Of a stretch of 64,000 nt of DNA, positions 37,831 to 48,793 are shown one piece after another (the first letter of the stretch is position 1; every line of letters starts with the position of its first letter). The stretch is from Ricinus communis (lineage: Eukaryota > Streptophyta > Magnoliopsida > Malpighiales > Euphorbiaceae): the NCBI RefSeq assembly GCF_019578655.1, contig NC_063263.1:186001-250000 (forward strand), in the 5' to 3' direction. Made by a program: the position numbers and the translations under genes. The notes below the pieces were generated by a model. It saw nothing but the letters and a program-made list of their open reading frames with translations, was not told the DNA's origin and searched no databases.

Positions 37831-40047
37831 GCCTTAAAGACCTTTTTCTCTCAAGCCTCCGTTGCCCTCTAACCTCACGTCGTCTTCTTCTTCTTCTGCA
37901 ACCCTAAGCCTCTTTTCTTTCGTTTTCTTCAACCTTACTGCCCGCCATCTTCTTCTTCAGCCTTATTGCTTGCCTTCATCTCCAACCTTAAGACTTTCTC
38001 TGCCGAAGTTCGCTTCTCCCTTGAGGTTAATAATTTTCATTTGTATTTACTCACTACTTCTCATACTTGCCATTTCTCATTTTATTTCTTTTGTTTTATT
38101 AGTCTACAGTGGAATCTGTGGAAGAAAAGCTATGGATGAAATGTGGGGCTTCAGTTAATTTAATGACATTACAGCTATATGATGACACTAACTCCAAGAT
38201 TTGTGATTTAAGTGATGATTCAAGACCCCTTGGTTTTTACTAACCTGTTGATGGGTCTGTTTCTCTGTTTCCAAATTCTATTAATTTTCTTTTTTTAATT
38301 CTTTTGCTAGTTTCTTTGTTTATTGATTTCGTTGCTGCTTCTTTGTTTTATTGGGACTAAAACAAAAGGTATCGGATACATGTACTAGATGTTGACCTTT
38401 CATCAGTAACCTCAGGTACATTTTTTTTTTGGATTTGATTATTGTAATGCTTGTTTCAAGAGAACTTATATTAATATTAGTACATTTCAGTTGTTAATTT
38501 AAATGAAGATGTGGTCATTTCTTACTTTTATTAACTCTACATTTAAGCTCGATGTTTATGTTTGAAGAACTTTACTACTTTGAAGCTTTGTCTGGATGAT
38601 GTTGAGGACTTCTGTTAGCATTCTCCTCTAATAAGTTTGATTTGTTGTGCACAAGAAATGTGTACATCATGTTTGTTTACTCATTATCAAATGTGTTTAA
38701 GTCAATAGACGATTTGTTCACTTATGTGCCTGGAAAGCATTGTGCAGTAGTAATTGGTATGCTGTTAAAGCAAATGTGTTCAACTTAGCAGTACTCAATT
38801 GCTATCTTTTTTCTTCATGTTAGTATGGCATTGGCAGTTTAAGAATTCTAGGCGCTAGTAAAGCAGAGTATGCCATTAGATTATTTCTTTTAGTATGTAC
38901 TTAAACGGTCATGTGTAGAGAACTTTTTATATTGTCTAGGTTGATTGAATTGGACATGAATTTTTTTTGAAGATATGTAATCAATGTTGGACATATATCA
39001 TCTACCTTTCCAATTTTATGTGAACTTGCTTCACTAAATTGTCTTGGAACATTGAAGTTTAGTGTGAATGTAATCTTATCTTCACAACTTGTAAAAATAT
39101 TGTGTCACAGATTATTATACTTTGAAGTACTTTATTCTTTTAAATATAATTCTGTTTGACAATGCTTAGTCTTTGCTATTTTAATCTTCTTCTTTTTTTA
39201 TGCAAAGACTAACTACTGATGTTTTTGTTGTGACAGTACTGCTTGTACTCTGACTATGAGGAGCACGATCAGAAGGTTAAAGGAACAAACTGATAGCTGA
39301 GCATTATTATTGGGGTCATTTTACTTGACTTTAGCATACCTGTGTTGTTGTTTTAGCTATAGACTACTTCAAAATTTTGGGATGTTATATCTATCTTTTT
39401 AAGAGTTAGTACACTTGTGTTATTGATATTTAATGTAATTAAAATCTGTTGCAGTAACAACTTCAATCATTTGCTATTTAGTTATTTATGCAATGGATAC
39501 ATTTTTCTATTTCAATAATATGACATTTTTGTCGTATCATCAAATCTCTCTTGCACGTTAACTTGGCTGTTGGATATAGATTTAGTAAACAAAGTAATAC
39601 AGATACAAAAGGTTAAAATAGCATCCTGAATTGTTAAAGTTGCATTCTTATCAGTGTATCCTGAATTGTTAAAATATCATTTTTTTTCTGTGCACTACTC
39701 TCCTTGATATGGTTCTTATGGTCTTTTATTTACTGTGCAGCCAGTAATGCTCATAAACCAATACTGTTGTATCGGTTCTTTTAAAGCAGGTTTACAGCTT
39801 TATTATTGTAAATCTATGTGTTGTTTAAGTGCGATTGATTCCTTTTGATTTAACTTATCACATAACAGGTGGGAGTTTAATACTGCTAACTAAGCATTCA
39901 CTATATCAACGGAGGTTTTGGAGAAAGTGACTTGGAAATTTCTTGCTTTCTGCAACTCACACCTTTTGATCATAGATGGTTCTAAGCATTTGTTAAAAGT
40001 TGGGCCGCTGCTTGTTAACAAAAAGAAGGGAGAAGTGTTGTATTGAA
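37831..40047 (+). other. Presumptive 5' leader and intron(s) of the SRR1-like gene
   Basis: From about 37,831 base composition shifts to C/T-rich with CTTCTTCTTCTTC runs, typical of plant 5' UTRs. A TTGAG/GTTAATAA junction near 38,024 could be a donor. Several pyrimidine-AG sites lie upstream of 40,047. A 98-codon open frame at 37862 is only C/T-rich low complexity and is not taken as a protein. Transcript data would settle the model. Confidence 0.4.
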
Positions 40048-40878
40048 ATGGATGCTTCTGCTAAAATCCTAACTGTTGACAACCATACCTGTAATGGAGA
40101 GTGGACAGTTGTTTTACCTCGTGGCAAACGAAGTAGAAACTTTTCTAAAATTAGAACCCCAGAAGAACAGCAGCAGCCATGGGTTCCTGCGGATCTTGAA
40201 TCCGATTCAAACAGACAATCAAAATTGATTGAAAAGATGAATATTTGTATGAAGAAAGTTGAGAACTCACAGTTCTATCAGACCCTTCTGGAACAAATCC
40301 AAACTCCAGAATCTTTGGATTCTTTTCACAAGGTGCTGGGTTCAGAGTTAAAGATGCAAATGGTGATATATGGCATTGGCAGCATTGAGTCATATGAAAC
40401 CCCACGAATCCAGCTGAGCGTTGCAATCTTAATGAAAAAGGAATTTAGTTGGATTGGCGATATAGAGGTTTTTGATCCAGTTCTTTCAGCTACAGAATCT
40501 CGAGTTTTGGAAGCCCTTGGTTGTTCTGTTCTATCTGTAAATGAGCATGGTCGGCGATGTGTTACAAGGCCAACGTTATTTTACATGCCACATTGCGAGG
40601 CAGAGTTATACAACAATCTTCTACAAGCAAATTGGAGGGTGGAGCTTTTGAATCGTATTGCATTGTTTGGAAACAGCTTTGAGGTGTATCAGTACTTATC
40701 TGAATTTAGGAACTCAACAATTGTCGATTCATCCAGACATATTGTGGCTGTTCGAGAATTCACCCATGAGTATGTAATCAAGACAGTTTCAGATGACTAT
40801 TTTGCTGCCTTTCACGATTCAAGTTGGCATTTTTTCAGCCCTGATCCAAAGACAGAGCTGCAGTTATTTAATAATTGA
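40048..40878 (+). CDS. SRR1: SRR1-like protein
   Basis: 276 aa in one coding exon. SRR1 (SENSITIVITY TO RED LIGHT REDUCED 1) acts in phytochrome B signalling and clock regulation in Arabidopsis; the biochemical role is unknown. The N-terminus has the GEWTVVLPRGKR signature. The SRR1-like domain carries VIYGIGSIES (residues 107-115), FDPVLSATESRVLEALGC (142-159) and MPHCEAELYNNLL (180-192). Length matches the Arabidopsis protein (about 275 aa). I chose the ATG at 40048. The open frame extends upstream to 40000 only through a TTG, and the plant family begins at this MDA-type start. Frame is intact, with no stops. Called by family recognition; orthology to SRR1 rather than a paralogue is likely but not proven. 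Confidence 0.9.
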   Translation: MDASAKILTVDNHTCNGEWTVVLPRGKRSRNFSKIRTPEEQQQPWVPADLESDSNRQSKLIEKMNICMKKVENSQFYQTLLEQIQTPESLDSFHKVLGSELKMQMVIYGIGSIESYETPRIQLSVAILMKKEFSWIGDIEVFDPVLSATESRVLEALGCSVLSVNEHGRRCVTRPTLFYMPHCEAELYNNLLQANWRVELLNRIALFGNSFEVYQYLSEFRNSTIVDSSRHIVAVREFTHEYVIKTVSDDYFAAFHDSSWHFFSPDPKTELQLFNN

Positions 40879-41502
40879 TTTGATATCATGTATTTTTTAA
40901 GAAAACATGTCTTAATTCAAACACAATATTCATATTGAACAATCTATTGGAAATAATTAGGTTATGTTTTTTTGGTTGCTTTAGGTTGGTTCTAGTTTGA
41001 TTGTAAGCTTTGGATTAATTAGACTCAAGTCTTCTGTTCTAATTATTTATTGAAAGGAGCTGTATAGATACATGTGATCTATCATGAACTTAGCCTAACA
41101 GTTTATTGGTCCTAGCTCCTGATCTGCTGGCTTAATTTACTAATGGACAACTGACACATGGCTAACCAGGCATGTTTTCCAGCAAATTCCCACTATTAGG
41201 AAGAAGGAAATATCTCTGAAGCTGCAACAATTGAAAAGAACAATAACGGGCCCTGTCTCCTTGGAACATTAAGAGGAGGGAAGGGAATATTAACGGACAA
41301 AAAGTCTTCCTTCTGGTATTCTTTAATATTAAGTTTGCTTGGAAGTCTTAATTTAATCTTTACTCAAAGTTGTGGATAAATGCTCGACTTAAAGCTTAAT
41401 CGCAATCTTCTTTCATAATCTTCCTTGTCGTCTTTTTCTTAGTTTGCTTTTCTTTCATCTTTTGTTCATTTACATTCGCACCTGTTGTGAAAAAGCGAGA
41501 CC
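40879..41502. other. 3' flank of SRR1-like gene and promoter side of the NBS-LRR gene
   Basis: No coding frame. The first part should hold the SRR1-like 3' UTR. The T/C-rich run near 41,400-41,480 before the ATG at 41503 is typical of a plant 5' leader. Confidence 0.5.
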
Positions 41503-41949
41503 ATGGCTGGAGCTTTAGCAGGAGGTTCGTTTATCTATGCTTTTCTTCAGGTTTTGTTTGATCGGATGGCTTCTCGCCAGGTTCTTGACTTTTGCAAGGG
41601 TCAAAAGCTCAGCGAAAGGTTCCTGGAAAAATTGAGCTTAACTGTGAATTTTGTTGATGGAGTTCTTGATGATGCAGAGGAGAAACAAATAATTAGACCA
41701 GCTGTCAAAAGGTGGCTTGAGGATCTCAAAGGTGTTGCGTATGAAGCTGATGACTTGTTCGTTGAGGTTCCATATGAAGCTATGGGATTGGAAATGGAAG
41801 CTGCATGCTCTAAAACCAGCACGGATCAGGTGCGGAAATCCTCTCTTCTTTTAATCCATTTGAAAAGAATATGCATGTGGAATTAGGAGATATTACTGAA
41901 AGAATTGAAAGGATTATGGACAAACTTGAAAACTTAGTCAAACAAAAGG
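41503..41949 (+). pseudogene. NBS-LRR segment 1: coiled-coil (Rx N) domain
   Basis: Starts at ATG 41503 (MAGALAGGSFIYAFLQVLFD). Open to 41886 in the first frame, but from about 41,840 the family reading (NPFEKNMHVELGDITERIE) continues in another frame to LVKQKG, showing a single-base deletion. It ends in the 11-bp target duplication of the DNA transposon. Confidence 0.88.
41939..41949. repeat. Target-site duplication of the DNA transposon (left)
   Basis: CAAACAAAAGG, repeated exactly at 51664-51674. Between the two copies the NBS-LRR reading is interrupted; merging them gives a continuous LVKQKDTLG-type stretch. Eleven bases suits a Mutator-like element. Confidence 0.8.
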
Positions 41950-41968
41950 GTAAATAGCTCTTCTTTTC

Positions 41969-42025
41969 AATACAATAAAAAAGATGAGATGTCAATTTCA
42001 TCTTTCAGTGCATTATTTTCCACAT
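41969..42025. repeat. 57-bp inverted copy of provirus sequence at its left edge
   Basis: 41969-42025 is the reverse complement of 42513-42569 with one mismatch seen. The latter spans the inner edge of the left 506-bp repeat and the adjoining provirus interior. The two arms thus flank the left repeat. Confidence 0.85.
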
Positions 42026-42027
42026 CA

Positions 42028-42533
42028 GAGGGAGCCGAGAGCTGTTCATTCTATAATCCTCATGCTGTAAACTCAAGGCAGGAGAATGTCCTCAAGCTAA
42101 GACCATAAAGAGGCACCTCGCCATGGGAGGTCTTTCTGCTCTTTTGGACTTCGATAGCCGAGTTAGCCCTTTTGGATCATAGAAGAAACAGATCGTGCAA
42201 CAATTAGTTCATTACCAATGGATCGAGAGGAGAGAAGGAAGAAATTTAGAAAGCCATATGAGAGAGTATGATGGTCCTAGATGAAATGGAAAACTTGCTT
42301 GATTTTATTCTCAATCGACCTCTCCTTATATAGAGAAGTGATAATACAAAACGACAGGGAGAGACAAGGTGGGAATCTTATCTTGATTTCCCACTTACAA
42401 AAGTGAAGACCCATAATACACTGATTGACAGCTCAAAGACTAATAATACACGGACCGACAGCTTCACATGCATCTTAAGACAAAAAGTCTTAATAATGCT
42501 GCTACTATACACATGTGGAAAATAATGCACCGA
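42028..42533 (-). repeat. Left 506-bp terminal repeat of the provirus
   Basis: Same length as the right copy, with 12 substitutions and no indels counted by eye (11 are transitions). It carries the promoter TATA box TATATAAGGAGAG on the minus strand (near 42,320-42,334). Ends lack TG/CA. The left limit corresponds exactly to the primer-site edge in the other copy. Confidence 0.88.
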
Positions 42534-42584
42534 AAGATGAAATTGACATCTCATCTTTTTTATTGTATTATTATGGAAGAGAAA

Positions 42585-42680
42585 ACTTGTCTTGATATCC
42601 AGCACACACAACCATTATCTTTTGAATTATTGAGTAGAGTGCTTGTCTTGATGTCCAGCACACACACCACGTATTTAGAA
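42585..42680. repeat. Short tandem duplication in the provirus 3' region
   Basis: CTTGTCTTGATRTCCAGCAC occurs near 42,588 and again near 42,642, about 54 bases apart, in non-coding provirus sequence between the last open frame and the left repeat. Confidence 0.6.
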
Positions 42681-42710
42681 AATACTGTCATAGTGATCAT
42701 CATCCATTGG

Positions 42711-43484
42711 CTAAGAATCTTGCATGATGGCATCCTTCTGTTCATTGGTTAGGCTTGGATCATCCAGTGGGGTCGGAAGTATATGAAAGTTGAAATGTCC
42801 AATGGGGTGTTCAGACCACAGATGTCCATTGAAAGTGCAGACTAATAGTGTAGAGACATCAGTCGTTCCTAATTCATTTCTTAGTTGGAGGGCCTGCTTC
42901 AGATCTTTTGTGATTGGTAGAGGAGCAAGATGCAAAGGTATATCAAGTGTTCTCCAATAATGGCAGATATTTTGAGTTGCATAAGTGTCTTCCGAGAACT
43001 GAAGGTAAGGCCCGTGGAAGATGAAAATGGCATGGTATTCCGAAGCTCTGGGATTATTGTCTGTAAATAATTTATTCTCATGCATAAGCTTAAGGAGTTT
43101 CCTTGTCCATTGGTACGGAGTTTTGAACCAAGTGAGGTATCTCCATGGATATGATCCCGAATTTGTTTCATTATTGAAGAAATGTAAGAGATCCATGATG
43201 GGAATTTCAATAGCATGATGACAAACTGTAGAGAGACACCATAAGAACCATAATTCACTTTTAATCTGCGGATGCGTAGGAGACAGGTGATAAATCAGAC
43301 ACCAAGGGTAATCTGGGAAAAAGAAGTTGGGTTGGATGGATAGTGAGAAAGTTTGTTAAAAGGTTGCCAAATAATGGAACATCATATTTCTGGCAAAATC
43401 AGTGACCTGTTTGGTTGTGAGGTTGGTGGGAAGATCTGGTGGTGAGGGAGGTTGCAGAGTGGTTTTTGAAGATGAAGAAGCCAT
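42711..43484 (-). pseudogene. Provirus C-terminal region of unknown function
   Basis: About 257 codons on the minus strand, in the same frame as the upstream RNase H, from a possible internal ATG at 43484 (MASSSSKTTLQPPS...) to the stop at 42711. One stop at 43,356-43,358 interrupts it. It contains tryptophan- and proline-rich text such as FHGPYLQFSEDTYA and LVCTFNGHLWSEHP. I recognise no domain. It may be a C-terminal extension of the polyprotein, or a separate protein started at the internal ATG. Confidence 0.6.
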
Positions 43485-44005
43485 AAAGATTATAGGAAGA
43501 TTTACTGTCGAGGTGAGGAGGACTATAGGTTGATTTTGTGGTTTTGAAAGTCTGGATAAGAAATCTAGAATTAGATTTCTCGTCCCTTTTATATGCCGAA
43601 CTTCAAAATCATACCTGCTGAACCATGATTTTAACCGCAATAATTGAGGTTCTGGTAAGGCTTTCTGGTTGGATTCAAGGATTTTTGGAAAAGAACAATT
43701 ATCCATCCGAACCAGGAAGTGTTGTCCAATCAAAAAGAATTCGAATTTCTTTATCCCATATTTGACTGCCAAAATCTCCTTGTAGATTGTGTGGTAATGT
43801 CGGATGCATAACCACACAGTTATTCTTTGCCATTGAGGTTTTCAAGGAGGATGGCCCCCCATACATAATCAGACGCATCTGTCTGGAGAATGAGCTTTCC
43901 TGTGGACGGGATAGTAAGAGGTAGAGGATTGTGAGCCAGCTCTTTTAGTTTTCGGACAACTGTAGTCTGCTCTGTTCCCCAAGGAGGAGGGTCCTTCTTG
44001 AGCAT
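43485..44005 (-). pseudogene. Provirus RNase H domain
   Basis: Minus-strand frames 44005-43820 and 43817-43485 hold the RNase H core: LILQTDASDYVWGAILLE (first catalytic Asp), then YKEILAVKYGIKKFEFFL (catalytic Glu) and VRMDNCSF, where the second Asp is retained. The tail RHIKGTRNLILDFLSRL is the usual end of caulimovirid RNase H. A frame break lies near 43,820. Confidence 0.85.
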
Positions 44006-44008
44006 TTT

Positions 44009-44720
44009 TTAGAGATGGCACGTGTAACTGGACAGGTGTGGTATGGCTTCTCTGACATAATTCAGAATCCCAAGGAACTGTTGAATTTGTTTTACTGAGA
44101 GATTTTCTTCTGAAAAGTGATCAAGTTCCTTTGTCAGATGGGGACCATACATGTATTGGCCATTTTTGAATTGCATGCCAAGGAATTCTATCTCTTGTCG
44201 GCCAATAAGACTCTTCTTTTCTGACAGCATGATGCCATATTTTTGAATAATGGCGAGGAATTGTTTTAGGAGTTAATAATGTTCCTCAACTGTTTCTGAG
44301 AATAGGAGAATGTCATCGATGTAGATCAAAGAGGAGTAAAGGATAGGCCCAAAGATCTCAATCAGGGTCTTTTGAAATTGTGAAAGGGCCGTTTTGAGCC
44401 CAAAAGGCATGACTGTCCATTGATACTGGGCATTAGGGATACAAAAGGCTGTTTTGTATCTCTCTGAGGGCTGGATACCCAGCTGCCAAAAGCCCGCTTT
44501 CAGGTCAAATTTGGAATAAAATTGGGCCTTCTGGATATAGACCTTGAGGTTTGAGATTCGAGGGAGAGGGAATTTGTTGTCTTGTAAGAAATGGTTTAGG
44601 GGCTTATAGTCTATGACAAGTCTCTTTTTCCCTCGTATCTTTTCAGACCGTTTCTCCACATAAAAGGCTTGACAAGCCCATTGTGAGGTTGTGGGCTCAA
44701 TGGGTTAGGCATTCCCGATC
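44009..44720 (-). pseudogene. Provirus reverse transcriptase
   Basis: Frame 44659-44273 has RLVIDYKPLNHFLQDNKFPLP, FSKFDLKAGFWQLG, FCIPNAQYQWTVMPFGL and the catalytic YIDDILLFSE box (near 44,329-44,300). The thumb/connection region follows at 44230-44009 (LGMQFKNGQYMYGP, VKQIQQFLGILNYV). Stops and frame changes at the edges disable it. Confidence 0.9.
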
Positions 44721-44771
44721 CGGCAAAGGCTAGACATTCCCAAATGTGTGGCCTTTGTGGGGTTGATATCC

Positions 44772-45290
44772 TCATTGAGCTTGAAAGAGAGACTGATATA
44801 GAACTGGGAATTTTTCCATAGTGGAAGAGGGTGTTGGAAGTGTGAATGAGATTCTGGACAAAAGAAAAGGAATTTTTCTGTGTATTGCAAATGGTGGACC
44901 GGTATCTGCTATAGTGAACAGATTTGAGGTCTCTGTGTATAGTCGAAATTGTCTTTTGAATTTTAAGCCAGTGGGAAGAATCTGAAGCTTCTGAGCTTGA
45001 TGATAAACATCAAACCCTATTAGGATGTCCTTGCTTGGAAGTTCCGAACCAATGATATGCGTCCATACTACGCAATCAGGGAAAAACGTATCCGATTGCA
45101 TTTTGTGATCGAGTAGTTTTGAAGGTTTGACCATTGCCACTGAAAAGCGATCATGGGGCTTCCAGTATTCAGATGGAAGGACCTCTGGATTCATCATGCT
45201 TCTTTGGGCTCCAGTGTCAAAGAAAGCTATAACTGGAACAGGTTTTTCATATTTTGAGGGTAGGATTTGTATAGGAACATAGGGTACTGG
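44772..45290 (-). pseudogene. Provirus aspartic protease region
   Basis: The active-site motif FDTGA lies at about 45,221-45,207 on the minus strand, preceded by the usual hydrophobic strand (VIAF). Frame 45197-44772 continues with DILIGFDVYHQAQKLQI, which resembles the second conserved strand region of retroviral-type proteases. A stop separates it from RT near 44,772. Confidence 0.82.
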
Positions 45291-45548
45291 AGGGATTTTA
45301 GTTATAGGCTGAGAGAATTCAGGAGTAGCGAGCTAGCGGGGAGTGGATGTGGAGAGAGCAGGTCGCATTACATCTCTCAGAATGTCTTCTTTTTCCTCTC
45401 TCAAAGAGAGACTGATCATCAAGATTGGGATCTCACTATCATCCGAGTCTGAAGAGGACCCTTCTGAGGATTCCGTGGAATTTAAATATTCCGCCTCAAT
45501 TCCAAAAAGACTTTCTGGAGTAAGATTATCCTGTTCTGAGAGGAGAGA

Positions 45549-46265
45549 TTATATATCCTCTTCAAATGAGTCTGGAATGGACATAGACATACTGACTTGT
45601 TGAATCATTTTCACGATTTTCCGGATTAAGGGACAGTTCTTAGCATAGTGTCCCTTTTCTCTGCAGATGTAGCATCTGTCAGATTTGTGACCTTGATTCC
45701 GCTTCTTTCGGAAATATCTGAACCCTTTTGAGCGCGTCTTTCTTTGTCTGAACTCCTTATTCCTGCGCGGGTATTTTTGGAAATGATACCCAGTTTTCTT
45801 CTTATGATTGGAACAGACACAGGTTGAGGCCTTGCACTTGATCTTGAGATGATTTTTATTACAGGCTTTTTGAACTATTAAATCTCGTTGAGATAGCCTT
45901 CTGAACAAATCCTGTTGGTCACAGAGTCTCTTGATGGAAGAGAACGTGAATTGCCAAATTTCTCCAAGAGTGATGGAGGTGACCGGTTTCTTTGTTGCAG
46001 CAATCATGTTGTTGACCTCTAGTTGTATTTCATCTGGTAATGAGGCGATGAAAGTGTACTTCAGTGTATCATCACCATCATGTCCTTCGATGACATAATA
46101 AAGTTTAGACATAGCAGAATAATGTCCTTCCAGATCCTTCATTTTTAACGAACAACATTTTTGATTAAAGAATTCTTGTTTTTGTTGTCGTATGACAAGA
46201 TCATAACTTCCAAGAAATTGGTTATGGAGGACTGTAACCGCTGCTGATGGAGTTGGCAGTGTCAC
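45549..46265 (-). pseudogene. Provirus capsid C-terminal part with zinc knuckle
   Basis: 239 codons of open frame. Basic region (KKKTGYHFQKYPRRNKEF) followed by one CCHC knuckle CYICREKGHYAKNC (C-x2-C-x4-H-x4-C, about 45,675-45,631), which binds nucleic acid in capsids of this family. The upstream half belongs in the frame ending at 46285; a frameshift near 46,290 separates the two. The acidic tail (SFEEDI) before the stop matches the acidic region that often follows. Confidence 0.85.
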
Positions 46266-46284
46266 AAATTGAAGCCTGGTATAC

Positions 46285-47505
46285 TCAAAGCTGTGACTGA
46301 AACCAATCTCTCAAACTTCCTGTGAACCTTGTGACGAATTCGGCAAGAACTTTTTTGAGTGTGGCCCCTTCAAGGGTCATTTGGAAATCGATCCATGCCA
46401 AGAATTCAGAAAGCTTGTCCTTCCATTTTGATGGAGGCAGGTCATCAAAGGAGAACCAAGGTCCCGTACTAGTTGTTGGTTTTGACCTTAGGTATGGAGC
46501 TCCAGTAGGGGCAAAGAATGACTGTGCATCCTCATCATCAGGTTCCACTACTTCTGGGCTGGGATCAGTAGTAGAAGTATTCATCAGAATTTCAGTGATA
46601 TTCGCCATTTCTGAGGTGTTTGAGGAGAAATCAGAATCATAGGGACTGATGAGAGATTGTTCTGGTAATTTTTCTTTAGAGGCTAAAGAAGGGGAGATTT
46701 TCTTTTGCTGGGTTCTTGAGTCTCTTGGGTAAAGATGAGAGAAAGTGCCAAAGGGCTGGTAGAGAGTTTCTTGTTGTTGTTCTGGCTGTGGGAGAAAAGG
46801 AAATGAAGAATAGTATGAGGGAGCAATAGCAGAAGATGTAGAAGCTGCTGATGTAAAAGATGGGATCGTAGCAGTCTGATCTCTTCGAAGATCATGTTCA
46901 ATCTGGTCAATTTGCTTTTTTAGCCTGGTAATTTCCTTTTCCTTCTGGGTGAAGGCTGAAGTGATTGGCTGAGGAACTCGAAGCTCTTTGTCTAGAGCTT
47001 GATATTTGGCAGTGAGTGTTGAATAGAGTTGGAGTACTTCCTGAGAGAATGTATCCAACTTGTGGTCCAGTTTATGAGCCAGATGTAGAGCTTGATCCAG
47101 TTTTCCATCTATTTTCTTTAGGTAGGAATTCTGGACAATGGAATTTGAAGTTTGCCAGTTCAGAACCTCTTCTGGTGGTGTGAGGGGTTCTATGGATCTA
47201 GAGGGAGTAATCCTTGAGGGAAGGATTTCCGATCTCTTATTCTCAATCTTCCCTAAAGGAGGGAAATCTTCTAGCTGAAACATATAACAACTTTGGATTG
47301 CATGGGGTGGTTGTACTGCTGGTAGATCAGCCTAGATCTCCTTTCTGCAAGTTGCAGAAGGACTTTTTCCAAATTCAATTCCCAATTGGGCCAAAAGTTC
47401 TTTCATTTCATCAAAAGAGATGTCAAGAACAGTCTTTCCTTCTTTTGCAAGAAGGTCTATGGCCTCGTTGAACATTGGGAGCGGTGCTTTGCTCTGCTTT
47501 TGTTT
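46285..47505 (-). pseudogene. Provirus linker, coiled coil and capsid N-terminal part
   Basis: Same frame as the movement protein, with an in-frame TAG at 47,334-47,332, then open from 47283. It has a predicted coiled coil (LDQALHLAHKLDHKLDTF and EKEITRLKKQIDQIEHDL, about 47,110-46,890). A Ser/Pro/Gln-rich linker and the capsid core start follow (SKWKDKLSEFLAWIDFQ, FTGSLRDWFQSQL). Capsid assembly is the inferred role of the last part. Confidence 0.75.
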
Positions 47506-48780
47506 TTAGGGAATGCCTATCCAAGGACCGTCTGGATTCCGGTCATCCGGCCTTGGTTCTATGGCTGAGCATGGAGAGTCTGGAGTCATAACTCGTGGAT
47601 TTTTATTAGAATGCTGAAAACAAGGTTCAGCAAAATCGAGATCATCTTCACAGGTGCATCCTGGTTGGCACATTCCTAGGTCAACATCCCAGATGAAGTG
47701 TCCTTTTACTTTAGCAGCATAGATCTGATGTCCAGAGGACTGGAATGAATGGATAGGGATCTTCTCCCTTGATTTAGATACAGGCTGTATCATTGATGCC
47801 TGGAAGATAGATGGTGCAGAAGATGATTCTCCTGTTTTTGTGAAGATCGTTTTTACTGTTCCGTCCTTTTGATTGACAAAAAGAGGATCGGTGGCTTGAA
47901 CAGGCTTAGCTTGGGATGCCTGAAGCTTTTCATAATTGGTTACCCATTCAGTTGGGATCAACTTTTGCAGATCTTCTTTTTCCAACTGCCTTGGGGCCTG
48001 GACAATTGTAGGAATCTGGCCAGAGTCAACCATAATGAACAAAGCATCAGAGGAGGCTTGGAAGCCTGGGATTTGGAGATTAAAGGCATGATCCTGTAAT
48101 CTGTAGACTATCTGATGATGTAGGGTCGCAGAGAGAGCATCAATTACTTGATTTGCCCCCGTGATCTGGACTTGTACTTTGAGTGTAGTTGATAGGTAGG
48201 GATCGTTGAGGGATAGATTGAAATTGGGAAAGAAAGTCAAAACAACACTGCCTGTGTTAAGTGTTGTGACTATCGTGCCAATTACTGCATGTTCGTACCT
48301 AAGATATCTGGTGTCCAGCAGCGACATACGGGCTGTAACCGGCAAACCCATCCTTCCATGATAGGATAAGACTAGTCTGACAGCTCCGAGATGGAGATGT
48401 GTATAGCCTTATTTCCTCCATTGTTCTATGAAGGATGTTGGGATCTCAAGGGTGACATATTGCTCTTGTGTGGTAGCAGTGGGAGAACATTGAGAAAGGG
48501 AAGAAGATTGTATATATTCTTTAACAGAAAGAGGTTGTTTGTGGATAATCTCATTGAGGCTCTTTCTAACAAAATTTTATTTTTTAAAGATATTATACGG
48601 GTTTATAATAGGTACAAGGGTGTTTTCAACTTGAACGTTCTCAGGTATGTGAGAAATTTCTACAAGATGGTCTATTTTGTTGGATATGGTTTTTTTGCAA
48701 GAAGGGGAGAGTTGCAGGGTAGAAGTGTGAGTAGTAATTTCTGAAGACATAGTGGTTGGGTTTCTCTTCTCTGTCACCAT
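47506..48780 (-). pseudogene. Provirus movement protein (30K superfamily) at the polyprotein N-terminus
   Basis: One frame from ATG 48780 to the stop at 47,508-47,506, with internal stops at 48,579-48,577 and 48,411-48,409. The 30K-type core is spread over about 48,480-47,890, with the conserved LDTRYLRYEHAVIGTIV stretch, a GSVVLTFFPNF strand and ALFIMVDSG. Such proteins move virus between plant cells through plasmodesmata. The start codon directly follows the primer-binding site. Confidence 0.85.
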
Positions 48781-48793
48781 GGCTCTGATACCA
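48781..48793 (-). promoter_or_regulatory. tRNA-Met primer-binding site of the provirus
   Basis: Minus-strand TGGTATCAGAGCC is complementary to the 3' end of initiator tRNA-Met, as used by caulimovirids and many Copia elements. It abuts the right 506-bp repeat without a spacer and touches the polyprotein ATG on the other side. Confidence 0.9.

Noticed and set aside
37862..38158. 98-codon open frame rich in Ser/Leu/Phe
   Set aside because: Low-complexity C/T-rich leader sequence with no domain; more likely 5' UTR of the SRR1-like gene.
40000..40047. Upstream in-frame start for the SRR1-like protein
   Set aside because: The extension begins at TTG, not ATG. The family's N-terminus (MDA...GEWTVVLPR) begins at the ATG at 40048.
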